DNA of 10,802 bases from Firmicutes bacterium UBA3932 (GTDB lineage Bacteria > Bacillota > Clostridia > Peptostreptococcales > Anaerovoracaceae), in the NCBI GenBank assembly GCA_002385825.1, contig DGEG01000145.1:1-10802 (forward strand). The letters are read 5' to 3'. The translations under genes were made by a program, and so were the position numbers. The first letter of the stretch is position 1; every line of letters begins with the position of its first letter. Shown here piece after piece: positions 1-7,094 of this stretch. The notes beneath the pieces are model-generated. The model searched no databases and had not been told where the DNA came from. It worked only from the letters and a program-made list of their open reading frames with translations.

Positions 1-385
1 TAAACTTCACGTCCTCAGCTGTGAAAGCTGTGCCGTCCTGCCATGTTATTCCCTCTTTCAATCGTACCTGCATGCTCCTGCCGTCTGCTTCGTATTCATA
101 ACTGTCCGCAAGAACACCTACCGATTCCAGATTATCATTGAGTGTGAAAAGCCCTTCCAAAATCAGCTTGTTAAGAAAGTAAGTGTCCTCGTCCAGCGAC
201 AGCAAAGGATTTAAGGTCCGCACTCGTTCAATAGGAATGGAAACAACATTAGAAGTAATGCGTTCCGGCTGTTTTTCTGATTCATTGCCGGGGAAAACCG
301 CATCCTCGGCGCATCCTGTGCCAAACATTATTATCGAGATTATCAAGATAAAGAACATCAATGCGATAAACGGCTTTCTATTCAT
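1..385 (-). CDS. Family 5 extracellular solute-binding lipoprotein (oligopeptide ABC transporter type), N-terminal part only
   Basis: This gene runs off the left edge; only about 128 N-terminal residues are present. The start at 385 is preceded by GGGAGA about 9 bases upstream. Residues 1-24 form a lipoprotein signal: basic start MNRK, a hydrophobic stretch of isoleucine, leucine and phenylalanine, then GTGC with the probable lipidated cysteine at residue 25. The -3 position is glycine rather than the usual leucine, so the lipobox is atypical. The mature part contains RTLNPLLSLDEDTYFL, LILEGLF, LADSYEYEADG and VRLKEGITWQDGTAFTAEDVKF-like segments (residues about 54-128), the characteristic opening of SBP_bac_5 proteins (OppA/DppA type), which bind peptides, nickel or other solutes outside the membrane. 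The start lies inside the end of coaE (8-nt overlap), suggesting translational coupling. The ligand cannot be told, and permease genes, if any, lie outside the window. Confidence 0.88.
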   Translation of the reverse strand, partial: MNRKPFIALMFFILIISIIMFGTGCAEDAVFPGNESEKQPERITSNVVSIPIERVRTLNPLLSLDEDTYFLNKLILEGLFTLNDNLESVGVLADSYEYEADGRSMQVRLKEGITWQDGTAFTAEDVKF

Positions 386-980
386 AGAGCTCATTCTCCC
401 GCAGTTTGTTTAGTGCTTCGTCAATTTGTCTATAAAGTATTTCTTTAACCCCGCTGTTGTTCAAGATGATGTGCGCTTTTTTAATCTTTTCATCCCGACC
501 CGCCTGAAATCGTATTCGTCTAAGCACGTCCTCCCTGCTGCTATCGTCTCGTTCCATTACCCTTTTAATCCTTATTTCTTCCTCCGCATCTACCATCCAA
601 ACCTGATCAACGTATCGATCCATGCCGGTTTCGAATAACAGTGGCACATCGATAAAGACGAAAGGCTCCTCTTCCATGGATCTTGCCCGCTTAAGCAAGG
701 TGTCGATGATCTTCCCGTGCATTATCCCATCGATAATCTTCTTTTTTTCGGGATCGGAAAATACAATCCCGGCAAGGAAACGCCGGTTCAGGTTTCCGTC
801 AGGATTGAGAATATCTTTTCCAAAAGCACGGGTAAGCTCTCCGAGGGTCTCGCTTCCAGGCTCTACTATTTCCCTCGCTACTTCATCGGCGTCAAGCACC
901 GGATATCCTTTTTTCTTCAGATAATCGGAAACGGTAGTTTTTCCCGCACCTATTCCGCCGGTAAGACCTATAATCATCAT
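378..980 (-). CDS. coaE: Dephospho-CoA kinase
   Basis: This 200-residue protein is full length for CoaE, which phosphorylates the 3'-hydroxyl of dephospho-CoA with ATP, the last step of coenzyme A synthesis in the cytosol. The P-loop GGIGAGKT is at residues 8-15, followed by DADEVAREIV at 30-39 (substrate/metal aspartate region), DVPLLFETG at 111-119 and RIRFQ at 155-159, all CoaE signatures. Two adjacent ATG codons open the frame (980 and 977); GGAAAG lies 8 bases before the first. It follows polA by 60 bases and overlaps the lipoprotein gene by 8 bases. The pairing of polA and coaE is common in Firmicutes; mutM, which sits between them in Bacillus, is absent here. With panB and panE at the other end of the window, it belongs to the same overall pathway but to a different transcription unit. 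Confidence 0.96.
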   Translation of the reverse strand: MMIIGLTGGIGAGKTTVSDYLKKKGYPVLDADEVAREIVEPGSETLGELTRAFGKDILNPDGNLNRRFLAGIVFSDPEKKKIIDGIMHGKIIDTLLKRARSMEEEPFVFIDVPLLFETGMDRYVDQVWMVDAEEEIRIKRVMERDDSSREDVLRRIRFQAGRDEKIKKAHIILNNSGVKEILYRQIDEALNKLRENELYE

Positions 981-1040
981 CTTTTACTCTTTCCAGACAT
1001 GTTTGTTTAAAATTGCAGGTTCGAAGATTTCTGTATCACT

Positions 1041-3794
1041 CTATTTTAACTCGTACCAATTTTCCCCCGTATTCAGCTCCACCGAAAGCGGTACCTTCAG
1101 TTGTATGGCATTCTCCATATTTTCTTTTAATATGGTCTTTACCCTTTCCAATTCATCGCGATGAGTTTGAATAATCAGCTCGTCATGAACCTGTAGTATC
1201 AACCTGGATTTAAGCCCTTCGGCCAAGAGCTGTTTATGGCACTTTATCATTGCAATTTTAATAATATCTGCCGCCGAGCCCTGGATGGGACTGTTCATGG
1301 CCAACCTTTCCCCAGCTTGCCTTTGAATATAATTCCTGGCATGTATTTCCGGAATCGGCCTCTTACGGTTCATGATGGTGGTAACATAGCCGTTTTTCTT
1401 GCACTCATCTATCTGTCGATCCATAAAGGCTTTTACCTTCGAGTATTTATTGAAATACTCATCAATATACTTTTCTGCCATTTTCCGGGAAATATTGAGT
1501 TCGGAAGCAAGTCCGAAACTGCTCATCCCGTATATAACACCGAAATTCACAGCTTTGGCATTGGTTCGCTGAAGAGGAGTAACTTCAGATTCAGGTACTC
1601 CGAATACTTTGGCTGCTGTTGTCTTATGGATATCAGTTCCCTTCCGGAAGGAATCAATCAGTGTAGGATCTTCCGACAAGTGAGCCAATACCCGTAACTC
1701 GATCTGCGAATAATCCGCTCCCACCAATATCCAATCATCGCTCTCAGGAACGAATGCCTTCCTGAGCTGCCTCCCCAGTTCCTGTTTTATGGGAATGTTC
1801 TGCAGGTTTGGCTCGGTACAGCTTATGCGTCCCGTTGCGGCCACTGTTTGCTGAAAATGTGCATGAATCTTCCCGTCTGCATGAACCATGGGAAGCATAC
1901 CTTCTACATAAGTGCCGTTCAGCTTTGACAGCATCCTGTATTCAAGGATTTGCGCCACGATTTCGTGCTCGTCCTTCAAACGTTCAAGAGTTTCCGCATT
2001 GGTTGAATAACCTGTCTTAGTCTTCTTTCCTGCGGGAAGGCGCAGTTTATCAAAGAGGATTTCTCCGAGCTGTTTTGGAGAGTTGATATTGAACTCCTGA
2101 CCAGCCAAGCTATAAATTCTGGACGTGACGGCGGAAATTTGCTCTCGCAGCCGTTCTCCTGCATTTAACAATTCCTCTCGATCCACCGCAAAACCCTGGG
2201 CTTCCATGTGGGCTAACACGCTGATCAGAGGCAGCTCTATCTCTTCAAATACAGGAAGTAGACCTTCTTTTTCCAGTCTTTCATATTGTAAAGGTCGAAT
2301 CAAGAGCACTGCAGCACACCATCTCGCCCCGTATTCGGAATAATCCACTTGTTTCTGTTCTAAAAAATCCAGCTGTTCTCCGCCGGCACCGGTTTCGGGT
2401 CCCTCCAATTCCCGGTGAAAGTACTCCAGAGTCAGCGCATTTAAATCATAGCTGCTTCTGCCGGGTTGAAGTAAATACTGTGCGACGGCGGTGTCAAAAG
2501 CGGTTTTCGGTTCCCAATTATTCAAACCGTTGCTTATAAGGGCATAATAGTCTTCTTGGATGTAATGCCCTACAAAGCGCAATTTCGTTGCGGAAATCAG
2601 CGATTTAAGGTCTTCAAGAAGGCCTTCCGCAGACAGGTCAATGTAGAAGCACTTTTCCTCCGTGGAAAGTGTTACTCCCGTTAAAGTAGGGATGTCTTTA
2701 TGGTTATTGTCGCTAAACACTTTAAGGGCAGCCGTATCTACCGTCTTGAAATAGTTCTCGATGGTTTTAAAGTCTGCTCTGCTATTTATAATAGTTATGA
2801 GAGGCAGTTTTTCTTTTTCCAGGCTACCGTGCCCTTCATCCCTGTCCTGCTCCGGTATTTGGAGCTTCTTTAAAAAACTGTTGAATTCCAACTTTTTATA
2901 TAGTTCAATAAGCTTGCTGTAATCCGGTTCTTCTTCTATATAATCTTCCAGCTGTATGTCGATGGGAACTTCTTTATTGATTTCTGCCAAACGCCTGCTC
3001 ATTAACGCCAGCTGAACATTTTCCTCTATCTTTTCCCGGAGTTTTGGATTGGCAATGTGCTCCGTATTGTTGATCAGATTTTGAATGCTTCCATATTCGA
3101 GTATCAGCTTCTGAGCCGTTTTCTCCCCAACTTCCGGAACGCCTGGTATATTATCTGAGGGATCTCCCATCAGTCCCTTGAAATCCACAAATAGTTCCGG
3201 AGAAAAGCCGTATTTTTCTACTATGGCATCGTAATCGTACTCTTCGAACTCCGAAATGCCCTTTTTGGTAATGATTACTTTAGTAATGCGGCTGGCAAGT
3301 TGAAGGGCGTCCTTATCACCGGTGATAATCAGCGGCTCAAATCCCTCTTCCTCGGCTCTTCTGGCTACCGTGCCGATGATATCATCCGCCTCAAAGCCGT
3401 CGATTTCCAGAATCCGTACTCTCATGGCTTCCAGTACTTCTTTTAGCACAGGTACCTGCATTGCAAGCTCGGGGGGCATTTTCTTTCTCCCGGCTTTATA
3501 ATCTGCAAATTCAAGGTGACGGAAGGTAGGTGCTTTCCTGTCGAAGGCTACTGCCAGATAACCCGGTTCGTAGTCTTTTCGTATTTTCTGCAATATATTA
3601 AGAAAACCGTACACCGCATGGGTGTACAGTCCTTCTTTTGTCATCATTGGCCGCTGAATGGCATAATAGGCCCGATTGATCAGGCTGTTGCCATCAATCA
3701 CTACCAGTTTGCGGTTCTTCTTCCTCGGCATCATTTCCTTCGAGCTGTTCTTCGATTGGTTCTCCTTCCGTTGATTGCTGTTCTGGTTGCTCAT
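1041..3794 (-). CDS. polA: DNA polymerase I, with a degenerate proofreading domain
   Basis: This 917-residue family A DNA polymerase serves in Okazaki-fragment maturation and repair synthesis. Residues about 29-315 form the 5'-nuclease: IDGNSLINRAYYA (33-45), FEADDIIGT (134-142), GDKDAL (159-164) and MGDPSDNIPG (209-218). Residues about 330-510 are the 3'-5' exonuclease fold, but the Exo I DxE motif is replaced (AALKVFSDN, 355-363) and the Exo III region reads YSEYGARWCA (485-494) without the aspartate, so proofreading is predicted to be absent, as in Taq and the Bacillus stearothermophilus enzyme. The polymerase domain is intact: TGRISCTEPNLQNIP (654-668), motif A DYSQIELR with D694, motif B with R743, K747, F751 and Y755, and motif C VHDE with D871. 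AAGGAG 6 bases before the ATG at 3794 supports that start, giving a roughly 28-residue asparagine/lysine-rich extension that overlaps the upstream gene by 101 bases. The MM pair at residues 21-22 (3734) is an alternative start. Confidence 0.97.
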   Translation of the reverse strand: MSNQNSNQRKENQSKNSSKEMMPRKKNRKLVVIDGNSLINRAYYAIQRPMMTKEGLYTHAVYGFLNILQKIRKDYEPGYLAVAFDRKAPTFRHLEFADYKAGRKKMPPELAMQVPVLKEVLEAMRVRILEIDGFEADDIIGTVARRAEEEGFEPLIITGDKDALQLASRITKVIITKKGISEFEEYDYDAIVEKYGFSPELFVDFKGLMGDPSDNIPGVPEVGEKTAQKLILEYGSIQNLINNTEHIANPKLREKIEENVQLALMSRRLAEINKEVPIDIQLEDYIEEEPDYSKLIELYKKLEFNSFLKKLQIPEQDRDEGHGSLEKEKLPLITIINSRADFKTIENYFKTVDTAALKVFSDNNHKDIPTLTGVTLSTEEKCFYIDLSAEGLLEDLKSLISATKLRFVGHYIQEDYYALISNGLNNWEPKTAFDTAVAQYLLQPGRSSYDLNALTLEYFHRELEGPETGAGGEQLDFLEQKQVDYSEYGARWCAAVLLIRPLQYERLEKEGLLPVFEEIELPLISVLAHMEAQGFAVDREELLNAGERLREQISAVTSRIYSLAGQEFNINSPKQLGEILFDKLRLPAGKKTKTGYSTNAETLERLKDEHEIVAQILEYRMLSKLNGTYVEGMLPMVHADGKIHAHFQQTVAATGRISCTEPNLQNIPIKQELGRQLRKAFVPESDDWILVGADYSQIELRVLAHLSEDPTLIDSFRKGTDIHKTTAAKVFGVPESEVTPLQRTNAKAVNFGVIYGMSSFGLASELNISRKMAEKYIDEYFNKYSKVKAFMDRQIDECKKNGYVTTIMNRKRPIPEIHARNYIQRQAGERLAMNSPIQGSAADIIKIAMIKCHKQLLAEGLKSRLILQVHDELIIQTHRDELERVKTILKENMENAIQLKVPLSVELNTGENWYELK

Positions 3795-4590
3795 ATATTA
3801 CTCCTTGCTCTCCCCTGAGGGTCAAAGGTACATTTACAATCTGCCCCTCCGGATCCGAAAGTATCAAAACTGTAAACATATATGCTCCGGTGTCACTGTC
3901 TCTCTCACAGTCTGTCAATTCATATTCATAGCCGGACAGATACTCATCTAAAAGTTTTAAATAGTTCCGATATTCTTCTGTCGTTTTTATATATTGGCTG
4001 CCTTCCCTGCATAAGATATCCGGCTCTGTAGCCTGCATTCCAAAATAAAGTTCAGCATTATCCACATTATCACTATTGCCGTCGGATTCTTGGGGCAATT
4101 CTCTGGACGAAGGAGCCGGAGCGGACCTTTCCGCCATTACACGTAGATCGGCAGCAAGTTCCATATCTTCACTTTCAGCAGCTTTTTCGGCTCCCGCACC
4201 GGGAGCAGCTCCATAAGATGCCCTTTCTTCCGCCGTCGAGTCTGAATCCTCTGCGGCAAGCATTATATCTCCAACCGGAGCCTCTTCTGATACGTTATGC
4301 CATGAAAACAATCCGATATCATCATTATATACGGAGAGGGATGCAAAAACAACAACAAAGCATGCAGCAATGACCGCCGCCGCCTTTAGGTAACGATTGC
4401 GTTTTTTCCTGGCTGTGATAAGAAGTTTTTCCTGTCGGATTCTTTTTCCTTCTTCTTTGAGTGCCTCGCTTAAGCGCCGTTCAAATTTGTCCGGTATCTT
4501 CTCTTCCGGTATATTATGAAGAATTGCCAACAGTTTTTCTAAATCATTATCAATTATTTTTTCGTTGTCCAGTTCCATGTTCCTTTCCAT
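3694..4590 (-). CDS. Single-pass membrane protein, probable anti-sigma factor of the adjacent ECF sigma factor
   Basis: I do not recognise a named family. The 298-residue protein has a charged cytosolic part (1-67, helical, with DLEKLLAILHNIPEEKIPDKFERRL resembling the amphipathic start of anti-sigma domains), one membrane segment (about 68-88, after RKKRNR) and a large outer part. Residues 100-178 are low complexity, rich in Ala, Glu and Ser; 179-266 look folded (AELYFGMQATEP, EYRNYLKLLDEYLSGYEYELTDCE, YMFTVLILSDPEGQIVNVPLTL) and carry C194 and C228; 267-298 is a strongly acidic tail. The gene lies 26 bases after the sigma gene on the same strand, the usual place of an anti-sigma factor, so the role is inferred from topology and position. 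No HxxxCxxC zinc motif is present. The start could be 4590 (GAGGGGG about 11 bases upstream) or the second ATG at 4578 (AAGGA only 2 bases away). Its last 33 codons overlap polA in another frame. Confidence 0.68.
   Translation of the reverse strand: MERNMELDNEKIIDNDLEKLLAILHNIPEEKIPDKFERRLSEALKEEGKRIRQEKLLITARKKRNRYLKAAAVIAACFVVVFASLSVYNDDIGLFSWHNVSEEAPVGDIMLAAEDSDSTAEERASYGAAPGAGAEKAAESEDMELAADLRVMAERSAPAPSSRELPQESDGNSDNVDNAELYFGMQATEPDILCREGSQYIKTTEEYRNYLKLLDEYLSGYEYELTDCERDSDTGAYMFTVLILSDPEGQIVNVPLTLRGEQGVIYEQPEQQSTEGEPIEEQLEGNDAEEEEPQTGSD
3801..3806 (-). promoter_or_regulatory. Ribosome binding site that decides the polA start
   Basis: AAGGAG on the minus strand, 6 bases before the ATG at 3794, is a near-ideal Shine-Dalgarno. 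It lies inside the coding frame of the upstream gene and is the main reason to choose the distal polA start rather than the internal ATG pair at 3734/3731. That pair has its own weaker AAGGA only 1-4 bases upstream. Confidence 0.7.
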
Positions 4591-4616
4591 CGGGCGCTCT
4601 TCCCCCTCTCATTCTG

Positions 4617-5204
4617 TTAGACGCATGATTCATCGTATTGTTCCAAGATCATGTGTTTCAATTTCTGCCTTGCCCGATTGATTCTGGATTTTACCGTACC
4701 CATTGAACATTCGAGAATCTGACTGATTTCTTCATAGGAAAAGCCTTGAATGTCTCGTAATATTATGATTTCTTTTTGATCTTTGGGGATCTTATCAAGA
4801 CAACTCAATACATATGTAGCGGTAAGTTTTGCATCGAATGCTTCCGGAGGTGTAGGTGATGTGTCGGGGAGATCGATTATTGTCTCACCGTCCTCGTCTG
4901 CACGATAGATGCTGATATTATTCCTCTGGTGCTTGTTCTTTCTGAGAAAGTCGTGGCAGGTATTTACAACGATGCGGTAGACCCAGGTGTCAAATTTGCA
5001 ATCTCCTTTGAATTTATCCAGGTGACGAAACACTTTGATCATACTTTCCTGAAGAACATCCATAGCATCCTCTTCGTCACGCAAATAACGGAGCGCCGTG
5101 TTGTAAGCTTTTGTTTTGCAGTTTTGAATCAACAACTCAAAACTGGCCTCGTCACCGGATTTGGCTTTTTCGATTAAAATCGCCTCGTTATAAACATCCG
5201 CCAT
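4617..5204 (-). CDS. RNA polymerase sigma factor, ECF subfamily (sigma-70 regions 2 and 4 only)
   Basis: This 195-residue protein directs RNA polymerase core to a specific promoter set. Region 2 spans about 22-90, with YNTALRYLRDEEDAMDVLQE and FKFDTWVY-like core-binding and promoter-melting segments (FDTWVYRIVVNTCHDFLR at 71-88). An acidic linker (about 100-128) joins region 4 (about 132-184), where LDKIPKDQKEIIILRDIQGF leads into a helix-turn-helix, YEEISQILECSMGTVKSRINRARQKL (157-182), that would read the -35 element. Region 3 is missing, as usual for ECF factors. The start at 5204 has AAGGA 8 bases upstream. It is the first gene of the left block and is followed after 26 bases by its likely membrane-bound regulator. 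The upstream promoter looks housekeeping in type, and I see no GAAC-like ECF -35 sequence that would indicate autoregulation. Target genes cannot be told from the window. Confidence 0.93.
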   Translation of the reverse strand: MADVYNEAILIEKAKSGDEASFELLIQNCKTKAYNTALRYLRDEEDAMDVLQESMIKVFRHLDKFKGDCKFDTWVYRIVVNTCHDFLRKNKHQRNNISIYRADEDGETIIDLPDTSPTPPEAFDAKLTATYVLSCLDKIPKDQKEIIILRDIQGFSYEEISQILECSMGTVKSRINRARQKLKHMILEQYDESCV

Positions 5205-5232
5205 CTGGATTATCCTTTTTCACAGAGAAAAA

Positions 5233-5262
5233 TGTGTTATACTAGGAAACGATTATAGCACA
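5233..5262. repeat. Imperfect inverted repeat spanning both divergent -10 elements
   Basis: TGTGTTATA (5233-5241) and TATAGCACA (5254-5262) are inverted copies matching at 8 of 9 positions, separated by 12 bases. Each arm contains one extended -10 element. It may be an operator for a dimeric regulator acting on both promoters, or simply the consequence of two oppositely oriented extended -10 boxes. Confidence 0.5.
5235..5243 (+). promoter_or_regulatory. Extended -10 promoter for the PHP gene
   Basis: TGTTATACT on the plus strand is an extended -10 element (TGnTATAAT consensus, one mismatch). The region 16-18 bases upstream is only T-rich (around 5214-5221) and has no good -35, which extended -10 promoters can tolerate. 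Transcription would begin near 5250, giving a leader of about 33 bases with GGAGG at 5273-5277 and 5 bases before the ATG at 5283. Confidence 0.55.
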
Positions 5263-5280
5263 GTAAATAAACGGAGGCAA
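5252..5280 (-). promoter_or_regulatory. Sigma-A-type promoter for the sigma factor operon
   Basis: On the minus strand, TTGCCT (5280-5275) is followed after exactly 17 bases by a perfect TATAAT (5257-5252) with the extended -10 dinucleotide TG one base upstream (5260-5258, TGC). The -35 matches consensus at 4 of 6 positions. A start of transcription near 5245 would leave a leader of about 41 bases before the ATG at 5204. The -35 box coincides with the ribosome binding site of the divergent PHP gene. This is pattern matching only; no transcript data are available. Confidence 0.72.
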
Positions 5281-5282
5281 TT

Positions 5283-6095
5283 ATGTATACTACCCCGCTG
5301 GTGGATTATCACACCCATACCACTTATTCAACAGACGGATATTCTTCAATGAAAGACATGGTGGCAACTGCTGCCGCCTTGGGAATATCTCAGATTGCCG
5401 TAACAGATCATTACGATCCGGATTATCCGTTGGATGCCTGGGGTGAAGGGTTTTCTCTGGCCGAATATCAAAACGAAATGGAAATCGTTAAAGAAGAATT
5501 CAAAGACCGTATTACGCTCATAAAGGGACTTGAGGTCGGTATCCAGCACGGCGGCACCATGGATAAGTGCAGTCAAGTTGTGAGAGGATATGACTATGAT
5601 TTTATCATCGGGTCATTTCATTGCGCGGAAGGTTTTGAATTGTCCTGTGGATCCTTTTTTAAGGATCGATCTGTGGAAGATGCCACAGCCGCCTTTTATA
5701 AATATGTCTACGACTGTCTTCGCGATTACAAAGACTACGATGTGTTAGGTCACATAAACGTTATCGACCGCTACGGGTCATACATCCCTTTTTATGGTGA
5801 TGAGCTGATGGATATAATAAGGGAAGTGTTGAAACGGATAATAGAAGACGGAAAAGGAATTGAAATAAACACCTCGTCATTCCGCTATGGCATGGGGGGT
5901 CATACCGTCCCTTCCCAGGGCATTTTGCAACTTTACCACGAACTGGGAGGCGAGATTGTAACCGTAGGCTCAGACGCCCATGCCGTTCGGGACGTAGGTT
6001 TTGGCATGCAGTGGGCCTACGATAAATTGAGAAGCGTTGGCTTCCGGTACCTAACTACCTTCTGCCAACGCAAGCCTTCTTTTATTAAGCTGTGA
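5283..6095 (+). CDS. PHP-domain phosphoesterase, histidinol-phosphatase (HisJ) family
   Basis: The 270-residue protein has the complete metal-binding pattern of PHP phosphatases on a TIM-like barrel: VDYHTHTTYSTDG at residues 7-19 (H10, H12), VTDHYD (H43), GLEVG (E84), GSFH (H113), GHINVIDR (H157), EINTSS (E194) and GSDAH (D231, H233). Family members of this length hydrolyse L-histidinol phosphate to histidinol, the penultimate stage of histidine synthesis, but related proteins act on other phosphate esters. No other his gene is near, so the substrate is inferred from family resemblance only. GGAGG lies 5 bases before the start. It is divergent from the sigma operon and shares its promoter region; downstream it converges with the peptidase gene, with 16 bases between the stop codons and no visible terminator. 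Confidence 0.88.
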   Translation: MYTTPLVDYHTHTTYSTDGYSSMKDMVATAAALGISQIAVTDHYDPDYPLDAWGEGFSLAEYQNEMEIVKEEFKDRITLIKGLEVGIQHGGTMDKCSQVVRGYDYDFIIGSFHCAEGFELSCGSFFKDRSVEDATAAFYKYVYDCLRDYKDYDVLGHINVIDRYGSYIPFYGDELMDIIREVLKRIIEDGKGIEINTSSFRYGMGGHTVPSQGILQLYHELGGEIVTVGSDAHAVRDVGFGMQWAYDKLRSVGFRYLTTFCQRKPSFIKL

Positions 6096-6111
6096 TTGCG
6101 ACCCCTGTAAT

Positions 6112-7074
6112 TTATAGAAAATCCTTTGCGGCCTTAAGACCGTAAGCCGGTTCTGCCATGTAAACCGCCCGGTTAATGGCTCTGGCCATCACCTCTGCGG
6201 CCAGGGCTCCTACCGCATCCGGCATAACTTCTTCTTCTCCCGTTGCAAGAACGAAAATAGTATCCCCGTCCGCCATGGTATGTACGGGACGTATAGCTCT
6301 TGCGAAACCATTGTGCGCTATGGATGCAACCTTGTTAGCCTGAGTTTTTGTCAGTTTTGCATTTGTAACCACGCATCCGATGGTGGTGTTTCCGCTAAAA
6401 ACGTTTCTGTTTTTGTCATACTCCTCGTACATGCAGGCCTCCGTGTTGTATATTGCCGTCTTATCTTTGTTCAGAATGCCGGCGATGCGCTTTCCCGTAT
6501 CCACATCTATAACATCTCCTAACGCGTTGACGGCTACGATGGCTCCGATGATCCATTCTCCCATCTGCACCGCATAGGTGCCCAGGCCGCTCTTCATCAT
6601 GTATTCCATTCCCAGGAACTTGCCAACTGTAGCGCCTGTGCCTGCGCCTACATTACCTTCAGCCGGCTTTTGGGAAGATGCGTTTAAACAAGCTTGGTAT
6701 CCCATGGCTTTGTCCGGCCTGCATTTCGGATCGCCTACAACCAGGTCGAACAATGAAGCGCCGCAGACAATGGGAACAACTCCGATGCCCACATCAAAGC
6801 CTTTACCGTTCTCCTCAAGATACTGCATGGCGCCTGAAGCCGCATCCAATCCATAGGCGCTTCCTCCCGACAGCATGACGGCATGGATCTGCTCCACCAA
6901 ATTGACGGGTTTCAGCAATTCCGTCTCCCTGGAAGCGGGTCCGCCTCCCCTTACATCCACACCTGCATATGCGCCTTCCTCACAGAGTATTACCGTACAA
7001 CCTGTACCGCCTTCCACATCCTGGGCGTGACCTACTTTTATCCCTTTAATATCCGTTATACTGACTTCTTTCAT
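6112..7074 (-). CDS. P1 family (S58) peptidase, DmpA/NylC-like self-processing hydrolase
   Basis: This 320-residue protein belongs to the DmpA/BapA/NylC fold, N-terminal-nucleophile enzymes made as an inactive chain that cuts itself into alpha and beta subunits. Visible family marks are ITDIKGIKVGHAQD (6-19), CTVILCEEGAYAGVDVRGGGPASRE (26-50), the HAVMLSGGSAYGLDAASG block (64-81), EGNVGAGTGATVGK (139-152) and GNTTIGCVVTNAKL (228-241). By analogy with NylC, which is cut between Asn and Thr, cleavage is expected between N229 and T230, making T230 the nucleophile. Known members remove N-terminal residues from peptides or amides, some preferring D- or beta-amino acids, and NylC opens nylon oligomers; the actual substrate here is unknown. 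There is no signal peptide, so it is cytosolic. GGGAGG lies 6 bases before the start. It follows the OPT transporter after an 83-nt gap holding a strong palindrome, and may be partly uncoupled from it. Confidence 0.9.
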   Translation of the reverse strand: MKEVSITDIKGIKVGHAQDVEGGTGCTVILCEEGAYAGVDVRGGGPASRETELLKPVNLVEQIHAVMLSGGSAYGLDAASGAMQYLEENGKGFDVGIGVVPIVCGASLFDLVVGDPKCRPDKAMGYQACLNASSQKPAEGNVGAGTGATVGKFLGMEYMMKSGLGTYAVQMGEWIIGAIVAVNALGDVIDVDTGKRIAGILNKDKTAIYNTEACMYEEYDKNRNVFSGNTTIGCVVTNAKLTKTQANKVASIAHNGFARAIRPVHTMADGDTIFVLATGEEEVMPDAVGALAAEVMARAINRAVYMAEPAYGLKAAKDFL

Positions 7075-7094
7075 TGCGCACCTCCCGGAGTACC

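Noticed and set aside
183..413. A 76-codon plus-strand open frame near the left edge
   Set aside because: The opposite strand carries a lipoprotein N-terminus with a signal peptide and family 5 binding-protein motifs, which explains the sequence.
981..1040. A terminator or small gene between polA and coaE
   Set aside because: The 60-base gap shows no stable inverted repeat, no U-run and no open frame with a ribosome binding site.
1236..1697. A 153-codon plus-strand open frame opposite the polA polymerase domain
   Set aside because: It is antisense to the conserved motif B to motif C region of polA; its composition reflects that constraint.
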